Part shown: piece by piece, positions 21,576-35,264 of the stretch
Position numbering within the stretch: position 1 is the first letter of the stretch
Layout: each line of letters starts with the position of its first letter
From: Pelomonas sp. Root1237
GTDB lineage: Bacteria; Pseudomonadota; Gammaproteobacteria; Burkholderiales; Burkholderiaceae_C
Direction of reading: 5' to 3'
Length of the DNA: 64,000 nucleotides
Assembly: GCF_001425055.1 (NCBI RefSeq)
Contig: NZ_LMDK01000018.1
Location: forward strand, 1-64,000
Program-made: the position numbers and the translations under genes
Notes under the pieces: model-generated
The model's database searches: none
Seen by the model: the letters and a program-made list of their open reading frames with translations, nothing else
Told to the model about the DNA's origin: nothing

Positions 21576-21587
21576 ACTAGGGGGGCG

Positions 21588-21618
21588 TGTCCGGATCTGC
21601 CGGCGCGGCCCGTCCTGA
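21588..21618 (+). promoter_or_regulatory. candidate ECF sigma promoter for the second PEP-CTERM gene
   Basis: TGTCCG (21588-21593), 17 bases, CGTCCTGA (21611-21618). It matches the other two sites in the -35 box, the spacing and the CGTC core, and also shares GAT directly after the -35 box with the site at 18679. The leader to ATG 21667 would be about 40 bases. Confidence 0.55.
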
Positions 21619-21666
21619 AGAAGGCGGGGCACTCGCGCCGCCACCTCAACCTGCTGGGAGCTCCTG

Positions 21667-22302
21667 ATGATCCAAATGAAATTGCGACTTGTGCCGCCTG
21701 CCCTGCTCGCCGCGCTGGCCCTGCTGAGCGGCCCCGCCCGGGCCGAATTCTTCAATGCAGACACCGGGCTGACCACGCCAGACCTCACCGTCGACTTCGA
21801 ATCGGTTGCGCTGCGGGCGAGCGAGGTCGTGTCCGATCAGTTCGTCAACCTCGGCCTGAAGTTCGATTCCGCTTTCGCCAACGCCGACATGAATCCGGCG
21901 TTTGTGCATTTCAGCGGCAACCGTGTGAGCAACTTCCGGTCGAATGTGGGTGCCTCGACCGGCTTCGCGATCCATTTCGTCAAGCCCGTTTCAGCTGCAG
22001 CCTTCGCGATGGTGACGGCGGACAACGGCGTCTCGACTTTTGACGCCTACTTCCATGGTGGCTGGGTCGAATCTGCCGCCGCACCCTCATCGCTGACGGG
22101 CTCGACCAATATCTATGGTTTTCGCGACATCGTCTTTGACGAGCTGAGGATTCACACCAACACCACGGATCACGCGCTGCTGATCGACAACCTGCAATTC
22201 ATCAACGCCCCGGTACCCGAGCCGGCGAGCGCGGGCCTGCTGCTGGCCGGCCTGGGCCTGCTGATGGGCCTGAAACGCCGGCCCCGCGCCGAGCCGCGCT
22301 AA
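21667..22302 (+). CDS. PEP-CTERM sorted exported protein 2
   Basis: The 211-residue protein has a signal peptide (about 1-26, ending PARAEF), a beta-rich body of about 155 residues and a C-terminal sorting signal: VPEP, hydrophobic AGLLLAGLGLLMGL, then a basic tail KRRPRAEPR. The body (VDFESV; GFAIHFVKPVSAAAF; LRIHT; ALLIDNLQF) resembles carbohydrate-binding-like beta sandwiches commonly found in PEP-CTERM proteins; that is an impression only. It has its own candidate ECF promoter and is followed by acs. Confidence 0.85.
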   Translation: MIQMKLRLVPPALLAALALLSGPARAEFFNADTGLTTPDLTVDFESVALRASEVVSDQFVNLGLKFDSAFANADMNPAFVHFSGNRVSNFRSNVGASTGFAIHFVKPVSAAAFAMVTADNGVSTFDAYFHGGWVESAAAPSSLTGSTNIYGFRDIVFDELRIHTNTTDHALLIDNLQFINAPVPEPASAGLLLAGLGLLMGLKRRPRAEPR

Positions 22303-22395
22303 GCTTGCGCCGCGGGGCGCAGAGCCGAGAGTAAGGGCATCGTCAGTGACTCCTCGCACAGTGCGCGCCAAGCAGCCAGAACGAGGAGACACACG

Positions 22396-24357
<1,962 letters not shown>

Positions 24358-24642
24358 ACTGGACCGGTTGCTCTAGGCCGCGCGAAGCGCGGTCGGCGCA
24401 GCCGATGGGCTGGGTTTGGGGCTTGCTCATATCACTTGCGATGTGAGCGAGCACCAAAATCCCGCAATCCTTGAACAGCTGGGTCAGGCTTACTGACCTT
24501 TGCTCAAGCCGCACGAAGTGCGGGGGAGGCGAAGCCGACAGCGGGATTCGGGGCTTGCTCATATCGCTTGCGATGTGAGCGAGCACCAAAATCCCGCAAT
24601 CCTTGAGCACTTGGGTCAGGCTGACCGAGGTGTGCCGAGGGC
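24358..24642 (+). repeat. two displaced copies of the acs 3' end with conserved hairpins
   Basis: A unit of about 132 bp is repeated twice: a CCGCRC-GAA-GYGCGG hairpin (24378-24392; 24509-24523), then a 13-bp stem GCTTGCTCATATC/GATGTGAGCGAGC (24421-24452; 24553-24584), then an acs tail. The first copy reads [12 protein letters not shown] and TGA at 24494, differing from the acs end only at synonymous sites. The second reads NPAILEHLGQAD with the stop lost. The first hairpin has a compensated G-C to A-T change between copies. Nothing else is seen up to 24780. Confidence 0.8.
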
Positions 24643-24780
24643 ATGACCTGCGTCTTGCCCGACGCCTCACTAAGGACTCGCCTCAGGCCCCAAGTTCTAG
24701 GGGGTGGTGATCCCTTCTGCGGGCTTAGTGCGGTTGAACGTGTGCAGACGCCCATCAACCCCGACCCGGAGCTTCAAGCC

Positions 24781-25731
24781 ATGTCTTCACCCCGCTATTT
24801 CCTGTGCTTGGCACTGGCCGGCCTGGCCAGCAGTGTGCAAGCCGCCCCGAGGCACCAAGACGTCACCGGCCCCGGTGGCTTCATGAGTTCCTGCGCTGCG
24901 CCGTCGAGTCCCGGCGCGCCGAGAACGGCAGGTACCGACTTCACCGGCGGCTTCGCGTCCGGCCACTGCACGGTGGCCTACTTCACCGGCAACAGCAGCG
25001 CCACCACGAGCGACAGCTACAGCAGCGGCAACATCAGCAACTCGACCTGGGGTTCGGTGGGCATCGGCCACATCCACATGCGTTCAGACAACAACTCGCC
25101 CAACAACGCCTTCTTTGCCGTGGCGGGGTCCAACGGCGGCTTCGAGGACAAGCTGACCCTGCAATGGGCCGGGCATACGGGGCAGACGGTCTACATGCTG
25201 GTCGACATGTCCATCGACGGCACCCTGGCCGCCGCGGGCTTTGCTGGGCGCAGCCAGATCCAGGTGACCGGTTACATGAACACCTTTGAGTTGTCCTCGT
25301 CCAACCCGGGCTACAGCCGGGGCAACTCCGATCTCTTCGCCACCGACCGCCAGCGCGTGGCCTGGGGTGTGGCCAGTTCGCCCGCCACCTCGCGCGTGGT
25401 CGACGGGCACTGGACCTTCAGCGTGCCGGTGGTGGTGGGCACGGCCTTCGACCTGGGCATCTACGCCCGCGCCGAGTCGGGTCAGCGCAGCTTCAGCGCG
25501 GTGTCGGGCAACTCGAACAGCCAGCTTGATTTCTCCAGCAGCGTGCTGGTGCAGGGCGTGACCGGCCTGCTGGTGGGCGGCAGTTTGGTCACCGATGGCT
25601 ACACGCTCAGCGCGGCCAGCGGGCTGGACTGGACAACGGCGCTGCCCGTGCCCGAGCCGGGGAGCGCCCTGCTTCTCGCGGCTGGACTCGGGTTGCTCTG
25701 CTTGCGCCGTCTGCGCAGGGACTGCCGATAG
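24781..25731 (+). CDS. PEP-CTERM sorted exported protein 3
   Basis: The 316-residue protein has a signal peptide (about 1-20, ending SVQAAP), a Ser/Thr/Asn-rich beta-type body, and a C-terminal sorting signal VPEPGSALLLAAGLGLLCL followed by RRLRRDCR. The body is rich in small polar residues (GNSSATTSDSYSSGN), common for surface proteins. No enzymatic motif is seen. Start ATG 24781 has GGAG ten bases upstream. The TGTCCG-N17-CGTC pattern of the other PEP-CTERM genes is not found before it. It ends 17 bp from the convergent kinase 2 gene. Confidence 0.8.
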   Translation: MSSPRYFLCLALAGLASSVQAAPRHQDVTGPGGFMSSCAAPSSPGAPRTAGTDFTGGFASGHCTVAYFTGNSSATTSDSYSSGNISNSTWGSVGIGHIHMRSDNNSPNNAFFAVAGSNGGFEDKLTLQWAGHTGQTVYMLVDMSIDGTLAAAGFAGRSQIQVTGYMNTFELSSSNPGYSRGNSDLFATDRQRVAWGVASSPATSRVVDGHWTFSVPVVVGTAFDLGIYARAESGQRSFSAVSGNSNSQLDFSSSVLVQGVTGLLVGGSLVTDGYTLSAASGLDWTTALPVPEPGSALLLAAGLGLLCLRRLRRDCR

Positions 25732-25748
25732 CGCCGCAAACCGTGCGG

Positions 25749-28516
<2,768 letters not shown>

Positions 28517-28520
<4 letters not shown>

Positions 28521-29107
28521 CCCCTGAGTTGCTCGAACAGGAAGGCGCGCGCCCGGCGCCAGTCGCGCTTGACGGTCGGGACTGAGACGCCCAGCAAATC
28601 GGCAATCTCGTCCTTGGTCATGCCGCCGTAGAAGCGCATCTCGACCACCCGGTGGGCGCGCTCGTCGATGGCCGCGAGTGCGTTCAAGGCCTCGTCGAGG
28701 CGAATCGGGTCCATGCCTTGCGCAGCCTGCGACGATGGCGAGGTCACCGGCTCGCCCTCGGGTGTCGCGGCGAACTCCAGCAGGGCCGACGTGTTCAGCG
28801 TCACCTCGGCCACCCCGCCACCGCGCTTGTCGGCATGGCGGCGGCGCAACTGATCCACCACCACGCTTCGCATGACGCGGCTGGCTAGGGCGAAAAACTG
28901 CGCGCGATAGGCCGGCACCACCATGCCGCGTGTGCGCAGCCACAGCTCGTGGATGAGCGCGGGCGGGTCCAGGGTGACGGGGCCCACTGCGTGCAAATGG
29001 CGCCGGGCAAGCCGGCTCAGCTCAGGGTAGAGCAGGCTGTAGAGCTGGTCGGCGGCGCCGGGCTCGCCCGCCGCCACACCGCGCAGCAGTTCAGTGACCT
29101 CAGCCAT
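28517..29107 (-). CDS. ECF RNA polymerase sigma factor 2 (TIGR02999-type)
   Basis: The 196-residue protein has region 2 (QLYSLLYPELSRLARRHL; LIHELWLRT; FFALASRVMRSVVVDQLRRR) and region 4 (VVEMRFYGGMTKDEIADLLG; VSVPTVKRDW). It is a paralogue of the sigma at 18096. Where sigma 1 has LDTTVLVHE, this protein has LDPPALIHE, so the two differ in having Thr or Pro there. It is the first gene of a sigma-kinase pair, 69 bp behind the PEP-CTERM esterase gene on the same strand. Confidence 0.9.
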
Positions 29108-29176
29108 GTGCCAATGCGACTTGCATCGCGCAAGTTTCGCATCGGCGGGCTGTGGCCGCGAGGGCCTTTGCCCGGC

Positions 29177-30547
29177 TCAGCGGCGACGCCGCAGCTTCAG
29201 AGCCAGCAGACCCAGACCACCCAACGACAGGGCTACGCTGCCCGGCTCCGGCACCGCCGACACATTGAGCGCCTGGTCGAGGTGGATCTTCAGGAACTCG
29301 GTGTTGTCCGAACCCAGGTTGCGGCCGCCCGTGCCGGGGTAGTTGTTGTCGTTGGCGACCAGCAGGGTGTGGGCGTCCAGGATGAGCACGCTCTCGATGG
29401 TCGTGAACGGGAAGGTGAAGGCGGTGCTGCCGTCGCCGTTCAGATCATGCGGGTCGGCGATGTTCATCAGGTCGATGACCTCGCTCTTGACGAGGTTGCC
29501 GCTGCCGTCCAACTGGTTCAGGTCGACCTTGAAGATCTTCTTGAACGGCGTGCCGCCGCCGGTGGCCGTAGCGCCGTTGCGCTCGATGATGAGGAACTCG
29601 TGGTCGTTGATGGCCGTCATGTCACCGATGTTGGTGCCGGCGCCGTCGAGCTTGTAGTTCCATTGCTGGCCGGTGTAGCTCTCGGTGCCCACATCGAAGG
29701 CGTTGATGCGCAGCGTCTTCGCCGGGTCGCCCGTGACCGTGCCTTCCAGCAGTGTGTAGAGGCGGTCGCCGTTCGGGTTGATGGCCATGCCTTCGAAGCC
29801 GTTGGAGCGGCCCAGCGTCGCGCCGATGGTGCCGTTGACGACCGCCTCGTTCTGCGGCGACGCCACGCCCAGCATGCCGATCTCGCGGCGCAGCACTTCG
29901 CCCTTGGCATTGGTCTTGACCAGATAGGGCCCGAACTCATCGCCGAACCACAGGTTGCCGTTCTTGTCCTTGCGCACCGACTCGATGTCCAGGTCGGCGC
30001 CGGTCAGCTGGCGGCCGCTGCGGATGCTGGGGTCGACCAGCGGGTTGGCTGCCGTGTTGTAGTAGCGCGTGTAGTCGGCCTGGATCTTCAGCGACAGCAA
30101 CTGGTTTGGATCGGACAGCGTGACGTAGCTGCCAGACGTGAAACCGCCCATGCTGGCGCCGCTGTTGAAGTTGGCGGCCGAGACCGTACCGGTGCCGCCC
30201 GTGGCCGTCTTGAAGTTGGGTGTGACGGCGTACATGCGCAGCAGTGCGTCGGCCGAGTTTTCCTTGGCGCCGAAGCCGTTGTCGGGCATGAAGAGGTAGG
30301 TGCCAGCGGCAGGGCCGGCCAGTACGGCGGAGAAACCTTGCACGGATTGCTTGTTCAGCAGCGGCAGCGAGTTACCTCCGGCGCCGCTGGCGAACTGGCC
30401 GGTGGTCGGACCTTCGGCGAAGGTGTTGGCCGGCATCAGGGCCCAGCCTTCCAGCGTGGCCGAGGCGGCCTGGGCAGTGCTGGCGGCGAACAGGGCAAGG
30501 ACGGTCGTCGCGAGCGCGGCGGGCTTCAGTGGGCAAATGGAGTTCAT
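29177..30547 (-). CDS. PEP-CTERM sorted phytase/esterase-like protein
   Basis: The 456-residue protein has a signal peptide (about 1-27, ending STAQAAS). A beta-propeller-like body of the esterase-like phytase type follows (DLDIESVRKDKNGNLWFGDE; GFEGMAINPNGDRLYTLLEG; NDHEFLIIERNG). It ends in the sorting signal VPEPGSVALSLGGLGLLAL and tail KLRRRR. Acidic loops could bind Ca2+. It is probably an exported phosphoester or ester hydrolase held at the cell surface. It lies just upstream of the sigma2-kinase2 pair. An 11-bp-spaced direct repeat GTGACGC (30607-30613, 30618-30624) lies in its leader. Confidence 0.8.
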   Translation of the reverse strand: MNSICPLKPAALATTVLALFAASTAQAASATLEGWALMPANTFAEGPTTGQFASGAGGNSLPLLNKQSVQGFSAVLAGPAAGTYLFMPDNGFGAKENSADALLRMYAVTPNFKTATGGTGTVSAANFNSGASMGGFTSGSYVTLSDPNQLLSLKIQADYTRYYNTAANPLVDPSIRSGRQLTGADLDIESVRKDKNGNLWFGDEFGPYLVKTNAKGEVLRREIGMLGVASPQNEAVVNGTIGATLGRSNGFEGMAINPNGDRLYTLLEGTVTGDPAKTLRINAFDVGTESYTGQQWNYKLDGAGTNIGDMTAINDHEFLIIERNGATATGGGTPFKKIFKVDLNQLDGSGNLVKSEVIDLMNIADPHDLNGDGSTAFTFPFTTIESVLILDAHTLLVANDNNYPGTGGRNLGSDNTEFLKIHLDQALNVSAVPEPGSVALSLGGLGLLALKLRRRR

Positions 30548-30606
30548 GGGCGATGCCGTGGCTGCGCGCAGAACAGCCTGCGCGGCGCGGATTCTTGGCA
30601 GCCGCC

Positions 30607-30624
30607 GTGACGCGCCAGTGACGC
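30607..30624. promoter_or_regulatory. tandem GTGACGC repeat upstream of the PEP-CTERM esterase
   Basis: GTGACGC occurs at 30607-30613 and 30618-30624, one helical turn apart (11-bp period), 60-77 bp before the start codon on the minus strand. Such spacing suits a dimeric activator bound on one DNA face. The binding protein is unknown and the signal is short. Confidence 0.25.
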
Positions 30625-30645
30625 GTCGCACCACCCGGAAAGCAG

Positions 30646-30670
30646 AACAGGCCCCGCAGGGCCTGTTTTC
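30646..30670. terminator. rho-independent terminator after the cytochrome c gene
   Basis: AACAGGCCC (30646-30654) pairs with GGGCCTGTT (30659-30667) around CGCA. A T-run follows on the plus strand and a weaker T-rich stretch on the minus strand. It lies 19 bases after the minus-strand cytochrome c stop, so it most likely ends that transcript and insulates the esterase gene. Confidence 0.65.
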
Positions 30671-30685
30671 AAAAGGGTGACGGCC

Positions 30686-30988
30686 TTATTTGACCGTCAA
30701 CACCCACTTGGCCAGCGTCTCGGCCTCGGCCGGGCTGACCTGGGTGTTGGCTGGCATGGGCACGGGGCCCCAGACGCCGGAGCCGCCCTTCTGGATCTTC
30801 TCAGCCAGCTTCTTGTAGGCGTCCTTGTCCTTGGCGTACTTGGCCGCCACGTCCTTGTAGGCCGGGCCGACGAGCTTCTTGTCCAGCGCATGGCAGGCCA
30901 TGCAGTTCTTTTTCTGCGCCAGCTCCTGGGTGGCGAAGGCGGCGGGAGCGACGACGAGGGCGAGGCTGAGGATCAAAGCATTCTTCAT
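30686..30988 (-). CDS. class I cytochrome c (c551/c552-like), periplasmic
   Basis: The 100-residue protein has a cleavable signal peptide (about 1-19, ending AFATQ) and one heme-binding site CMACH. It has a distal Met in VPMPANTQVSP, and the C-terminal helix ends EAETLAKWVLTVK. It is a small electron carrier in the periplasm, for example to a terminal oxidase or peroxidase. It is divergent from the small Trp-rich gene 59 bp away and is followed by a terminator hairpin. Confidence 0.93.
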   Translation of the reverse strand: MKNALILSLALVVAPAAFATQELAQKKNCMACHALDKKLVGPAYKDVAAKYAKDKDAYKKLAEKIQKGGSGVWGPVPMPANTQVSPAEAETLAKWVLTVK

Positions 30989-31047
30989 GCGAACCTTTCG
31001 GGGCGTTGGACTACAGTGGTTGCAAAGATACCTGAAGGAGAGCCCGC

Positions 31048-31308
31048 ATGGGTTTCGTGTTGATCGGCGTGCTCTTGATCGTGCTGCGGCTCGGCGGCTG
31101 GGTGCAGTTCCACAAGGACGACTTCTGGGCCTGGATCATCGTGCTGTCGCCTTTTGTGCTCGCTGCTGTCTGGTGGGCCTGGGCAGATTCCAGCGGTCTG
31201 ACGCAGAAGAAGGCGATGAACGCGCTGGACGCCAAGAAGGCGGCCCGGCGCGAGGAACTGATGGAAGGGCTGGGGCAAGGCAAGCCCGGGGCGAAGAAGA
31301 AGCGCTGA
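31048..31308 (+). CDS. small Trp-rich membrane protein (TIGR04438-type)
   Basis: The 86-residue protein has a hydrophobic N-terminus with two spans (about 2-16 and 27-45), Trp at 18, 27, 29, 42, 43 and 45, and a basic Lys-rich tail ending GAKKKR. It fits the Burkholderiales small Trp-rich protein family TIGR04438, of unknown function. The ribosome binding site GGAG is at 31036-31039. It is divergent from the cytochrome c gene. Confidence 0.75.
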   Translation: MGFVLIGVLLIVLRLGGWVQFHKDDFWAWIIVLSPFVLAAVWWAWADSSGLTQKKAMNALDAKKAARREELMEGLGQGKPGAKKKR

Positions 31309-31537
31309 CGTGCCCCTCGCCCAGCCTCGCGCCGCTGAACGCGGGCGAGCCTGGTCGGTCTTGCAGACCGCGCAGCCGACGGAGCGGCTGCTCTTCGGCA
31401 GGCACGACAAGTCCACAGGACTTGCCGTGTCCGGCCTCAGCCCCCCGGGGGGACGGCGATGCTTGCCGGATTGACCGGCAAGCACATCGCCATGACGGGC
31501 CGGCTAGGGAGCGGCCCGGCGCTCGGCCCGGAACCCC
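31309..31537. repeat. convergent intergenic region with stacked palindromes
   Basis: No gene is seen. It contains CCCCCCGGGGGG (31441-31452) and a 10-bp inverted repeat TGCTTGCCGG/CCGGCAAGCA (31460-31469 and 31475-31484, loop ATTGA), which extends outward imperfectly through GGCGAT and ATCGCC. The hairpins lie between the ends of a plus-strand and a minus-strand gene, suiting a bidirectional terminator without a clear T-run, or a REP-type element. Confidence 0.55.
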
Positions 31538-33217
31538 TCACTCAAACTTGTCCAAAACCGCACCCGAACTCGCGCTCGAAGCGTTCTTCGCAAATTTGGC
31601 CAACACGCCCCGCGTGTAGCGCGGCTTGGGCTGCACCCACGCCGCGCGGCGCTTGGCCAGCTCGTCGTCGCCGACATTGAGGTTCAGCACCAGTTGATGG
31701 GCGTCGATGGTGATGGAGTCGCCCTCCTGCACCAGCGCGATGACGCCGCCTTCATAGGCCTCCGGCGCCACGTGGCCGACCACCATGCCCCAGGTGCCCC
31801 CCGAGAAGCGGCCGTCGGTGATGAGGCCCACGCTCTCGCCCAGGCCCTGGCCGATCAGCGCGCCGGTGGGGGCCAGCATCTCCGGCATGCCGGGGCCGCC
31901 CTTGGGGCCGAGGTAGCGCAGCACCATGACGTCGCCGGCCACGATCTTGTTGGCCATGATGGCGGCCAGCGCGCTCTGTTCGTCATCGAAGACCCGCGCC
32001 GGGCCCGTCATCACGGGCGTCTTGAGGCCGGTGATCTTGGCCACGCAGCCTTCGGGCGAGAGATTGCCTCGCAGGATGGCCAGGTGGCCTTCGGCGTAGA
32101 TGGGCTTGACGACGGGCTGGATGACGTCCTGGTCGGCGCTCAAGGCGGGAACGTCGGCCAGGTTCTCGGCCACGGTCTTGCCGGTGATGGTGATGCAGTC
32201 GCCGTGCAGCAGCCCGGCAGCCAGCAATTCCTTCATGACCGCTGGCACGCCGCCGGCCTTGTGCAGGTCCACGGCCAGGTATTTGCCGCTGGGCTTGAGG
32301 TTGCACAGTACCGGGATCTTCTTGCGCATGCGCTCGAAGTCGTCGATGGTCCAGTCCACCTCGGCCGCGTGGGCGATGGCCAGGAAGTGCAGCACCGCGT
32401 TGGTCGAGCCGCCCGTGGCCATGATGACGGCGACGGCGTTCTCTATTGACCTCTTGGTGACGATGTCGCGCGGCTTCAGGTCGGCCTTGACGGCCTCCAC
32501 CAGGCAGTCGGCCGCCAGCTTGACGTTCTCGACCACCTCGTCCTCGACGTTGGACATGCTGGAGGAGTAGGGCAGGCTCATGCCCAGGGCCTCGAAGGCC
32601 GAGCTCATGGTGTTGGCCGTGTACATGCCGCCGCAGGAGCCGCTGCCGGGGATGGCGCGCTTCTCGATCTGGCAGAAATCTTCCTCGCTCATCTTGCCGG
32701 CGCTGAACTGGCCCACGGCCTCGAAGACGCTGACGATGTTGAGGTCCTGGCCCTTGTAGTGGCCCGGCTTGATGGTGCCGCCGTAGATGTAGATGGCCGG
32801 CACATTGGCGCGCAGCATGCCCATCATGCCGCCGGGCATGTTCTTGTCGCAGCCGCCGATGACCATGACGCCGTCCAGCCACTGGCCGCCGACGCAGGTC
32901 TCCACGCAGTCGGAAATCACCTCGCGCGACACCAGGCTGTACTTCATGCCCTCGGTGCCCATGGCCATGCCATCGGAAATGGTCGGCGTGCCGAACAGCT
33001 GGGCGTTGGCGCCGGCGGCCTTCAGGCCGATGACAGCGGCGTCGGCAAGCTTTTGCAGGCCGGAGTTGCAGGGCGTGATCGTGGAGTGGCCGTTGGCGAT
33101 GCCGATCATGGGCTTGCCGAAGTCGCTCTCCTGGTAGCCCATGCCGTAGTACATGGAACGGTTGGGGGCACGGGCCACGCCCTCGGTGATGTTCTTGCTG
33201 CGGCGGTTGAAGCTCAT
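31538..33217 (-). CDS. ilvD: dihydroxy-acid dehydratase
   Basis: The enzyme dehydrates dihydroxy acids in isoleucine and valine synthesis and uses an iron-sulfur cluster. The 559-residue protein has the expected Cys-bearing segments TPCNSGL near 50, [13 protein letters not shown] near 122, and [14 protein letters not shown] near 195. The family tail ([15 protein letters not shown] [13 protein letters not shown]) is present as well. It is divergent from a LysR-type gene with a symmetric operator-like sequence between. Confidence 0.96.
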   Translation of the reverse strand: MSFNRRSKNITEGVARAPNRSMYYGMGYQESDFGKPMIGIANGHSTITPCNSGLQKLADAAVIGLKAAGANAQLFGTPTISDGMAMGTEGMKYSLVSREVISDCVETCVGGQWLDGVMVIGGCDKNMPGGMMGMLRANVPAIYIYGGTIKPGHYKGQDLNIVSVFEAVGQFSAGKMSEEDFCQIEKRAIPGSGSCGGMYTANTMSSAFEALGMSLPYSSSMSNVEDEVVENVKLAADCLVEAVKADLKPRDIVTKRSIENAVAVIMATGGSTNAVLHFLAIAHAAEVDWTIDDFERMRKKIPVLCNLKPSGKYLAVDLHKAGGVPAVMKELLAAGLLHGDCITITGKTVAENLADVPALSADQDVIQPVVKPIYAEGHLAILRGNLSPEGCVAKITGLKTPVMTGPARVFDDEQSALAAIMANKIVAGDVMVLRYLGPKGGPGMPEMLAPTGALIGQGLGESVGLITDGRFSGGTWGMVVGHVAPEAYEGGVIALVQEGDSITIDAHQLVLNLNVGDDELAKRRAAWVQPKPRYTRGVLAKFAKNASSASSGAVLDKFE

Positions 33218-33277
33218 GACGGTCTCCTGGAGAAGTCGGCAGTTTGGCGCGCCTGAGTTTGATTTTCAAATATATTG

Positions 33278-33305
33278 TTCACTCTGCATTGATATGCATG
33301 GTGAA
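33278..33305. promoter_or_regulatory. nested symmetric operator-like sequence between ilvD and lysR
   Basis: Two nested inverted pairs share one centre: TTCAC (33278-33282) with GTGAA (33301-33305), and TGCAT (33285-33289) with ATGCA (33294-33298), around TGAT. It lies at the lysR start and 61 bp before ilvD, in an AT-rich gap. A LysR-type autoregulatory site is the natural reading; an inferred role. Confidence 0.5.
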
Positions 33306-33308
33306 TCA

Positions 33309-34163
33309 ATGATCGAACTGCGCCCCCTCCAGCAATTCCTCGCCGTGGCCGAGCTGCTGCACTTCGGCCGTGCCGCCGAGCGCCTGCACATGAGCCAGCC
33401 GCCGCTGACCCAGGCCGTTCGCAAGCTGGAGGCCCAGCTCGGTGTGCAGCTGTTCGAGCGCAGCAGCCGCAGCGTGCGTCTGACGCCGGCCGGCGCGGCG
33501 TTGCAGGCGTCGGCGCAGAAGCTGCTGCTTGAGGCCGCCGCGCTGCCGGCCGAGGTGAGGGCGGTGGCCGACGGCCTGTCCGGGCGACTGCGCCTGGCCT
33601 TTGTGTCGACTGTCGGCTTCGGCGGCCTGCCGCTGTGGCTGCGCTCCTTCCGCGAGGCCTGTCCGCAGGTGGCCCTGGCGCTGCGCGAGGCGACGCTGGA
33701 CGTGCAGCTGCGCGAGTTCGAAGCCGGCAGCATCGACGCCGGCTTCGTCATCCACACGCCCGGCGCTGCGCCGGTGGGCTTCCAACGCCTGTCGATCGGT
33801 ATCGAACCGCTGGTGCTGGCCCTGCCCAGCAGCGACGAAACGCCGACCGACGTGCAATGCCGCTCGGCGCCGCTGGTGATCTTTCCGCGCGAGGTGGCGC
33901 CGTCGCTGTACGACGCCATCCTGGCCCACCACGGCGCGGCGGGCGTGGCCCAGGAGGCCATCCAGATGCAGACCATCGTCAACCTCGTCTCCGCCGCCAT
34001 CGGCGTGGCCTGGGTGCCGGCCAGCCTGCAGGGCCTGCAACGGGCTGGCGTGACCTATCGTGCGCTGCCCGGTGCGCCGCAGGTCGAGACCAGCCTGATC
34101 TGGCGTGCCGATGCGCCGCCCGTCGTCGCGCGCTTCGTCGAGCACGTGCGCACCCATGCCTGA
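33309..34163 (+). CDS. LysR-family transcriptional regulator
   Basis: The 284-residue protein has an N-terminal winged helix-turn-helix (LLHFGRAAERLHMSQPPLTQ at about 16-35) and a C-terminal periplasmic-binding-like effector domain. The gene is divergent from ilvD, so it may regulate branched-chain amino acid synthesis or a linked function; the effector is not evident. ATG 33309 (MIELRPLQQFL) is the family-like start; an ATG at 33294 would add five residues. Confidence 0.9.
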   Translation: MIELRPLQQFLAVAELLHFGRAAERLHMSQPPLTQAVRKLEAQLGVQLFERSSRSVRLTPAGAALQASAQKLLLEAAALPAEVRAVADGLSGRLRLAFVSTVGFGGLPLWLRSFREACPQVALALREATLDVQLREFEAGSIDAGFVIHTPGAAPVGFQRLSIGIEPLVLALPSSDETPTDVQCRSAPLVIFPREVAPSLYDAILAHHGAAGVAQEAIQMQTIVNLVSAAIGVAWVPASLQGLQRAGVTYRALPGAPQVETSLIWRADAPPVVARFVEHVRTHA

Positions 34164-34237
34164 AGTCATGCGTAAAAACCCGTGTCGCCGTGGATGCTGC
34201 TGCAACGTTAACGAATTCACACTCTGGAGACCCCTGC

Positions 34238-35209
34238 ATGACCCTTCGCCTGCTCCCCCTCGCCCTGGCCCTGCTGGCCGGCGCCGCCCAGGCCGACCTG
34301 CTCAAGGACCCGCAATGGCAGGCGTGGCTGGATGCCGGCAAGACCGCCGACCTCGTGCGCGCCGCCAAAGCCAAGGGTGATGACGACCAGGCCGCTGTCG
34401 CTCTCGCCATGGCCGCCGTCGACGACAACGACGGTGCCCGGTTGGAGGCAGCCATCCCTGCCTTGCAAAACTGCTCAGAGAAGCGCCCGCAGGCCGTCTG
34501 CAGCTATGCCCTTGGGCGTGTCTACGGCCAGCAGGCCATGGCGGCCAGCGTCTTCAAGATGCCTGGCCTGGCGAGCAAGACCAAGGAGCAGTTCGCCAAG
34601 GCCGTCGAGCTCGATCCGGCGCTGTTCGAGGCACGCAGCGGCCTGACGCAGTTTTATCTGATGGCCCCGGGCTTTGCCGGCGGCAGCGTGCCCAAGGCCA
34701 AGGAGCTGGCCGCGGAGGTGCAGCCGCGCCAGCCCGAGCAGGCCAAGGTGTTGCGCGCCATGCTCGCCATGAACGACAAGGATTGGGCCGGCGCCGAGCG
34801 CGAGTTGGCCAGCGCCAAACCGGGCGACGACCGCACGGTGGTCCGCGAGCTGCGCGGCCAGTGGACGCGCCTGGGTTTCGAGTTCATGGAGCAGAAGAAC
34901 CTGCCCAAGGCCCGCGGCATCTTCGAGGCCCTGCAGCGCGACTATCCCGGCCACGCCGCCGGCCCCTATGGCCTGGGCCGTGTGCTGACGGAGCAGGGCC
35001 AGCCCGATGAAGCCGTCAAGGCCTTCGAGCGCGCGCGGGCCCTGGAAGGTGCGGAGCGCATGCCCATCGACCATCGCCTGGGCCAGGCCCTGATCGCCAA
35101 GGGCGACAAGGCTGGTGCCAGGGCGGCGCTAGAGCGCTTCGTGCAGAACAAGCGCGCCAATCCGCGCAACGTCGACGAGGCGAAGAAACTGCTGGCCGGC
35201 CTGGCTTGA
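34238..35209 (+). CDS. exported tetratricopeptide-repeat protein
   Basis: The 323-residue protein has a signal peptide (about 1-19, ending GAAQAD) and several TPR-like helical repeats, e.g. [20 protein letters not shown] near 118-137 and [20 protein letters not shown] near 265-284. It is probably periplasmic, acting in protein-protein contacts. The start ATG 34238 has GGAG nine bases upstream. The two Cys residues (near 79 and 88) could form a disulfide. No enzymatic motif is seen. Confidence 0.75.
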   Translation: MTLRLLPLALALLAGAAQADLLKDPQWQAWLDAGKTADLVRAAKAKGDDDQAAVALAMAAVDDNDGARLEAAIPALQNCSEKRPQAVCSYALGRVYGQQAMAASVFKMPGLASKTKEQFAKAVELDPALFEARSGLTQFYLMAPGFAGGSVPKAKELAAEVQPRQPEQAKVLRAMLAMNDKDWAGAERELASAKPGDDRTVVRELRGQWTRLGFEFMEQKNLPKARGIFEALQRDYPGHAAGPYGLGRVLTEQGQPDEAVKAFERARALEGAERMPIDHRLGQALIAKGDKAGARAALERFVQNKRANPRNVDEAKKLLAGLA

Positions 35210-35264
35210 CAGGGCAGGGCGGTGCGCTGGCTATGATGCCGGCCGCTCTTCTTCCCATCGGGCC

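Noticed and set aside
24421-24628. The acs downstream repeats as a CRISPR array
   Set aside because: Only two units of about 132 bp, no unique spacers of constant size and no cas genes; they are acs tails with hairpins.
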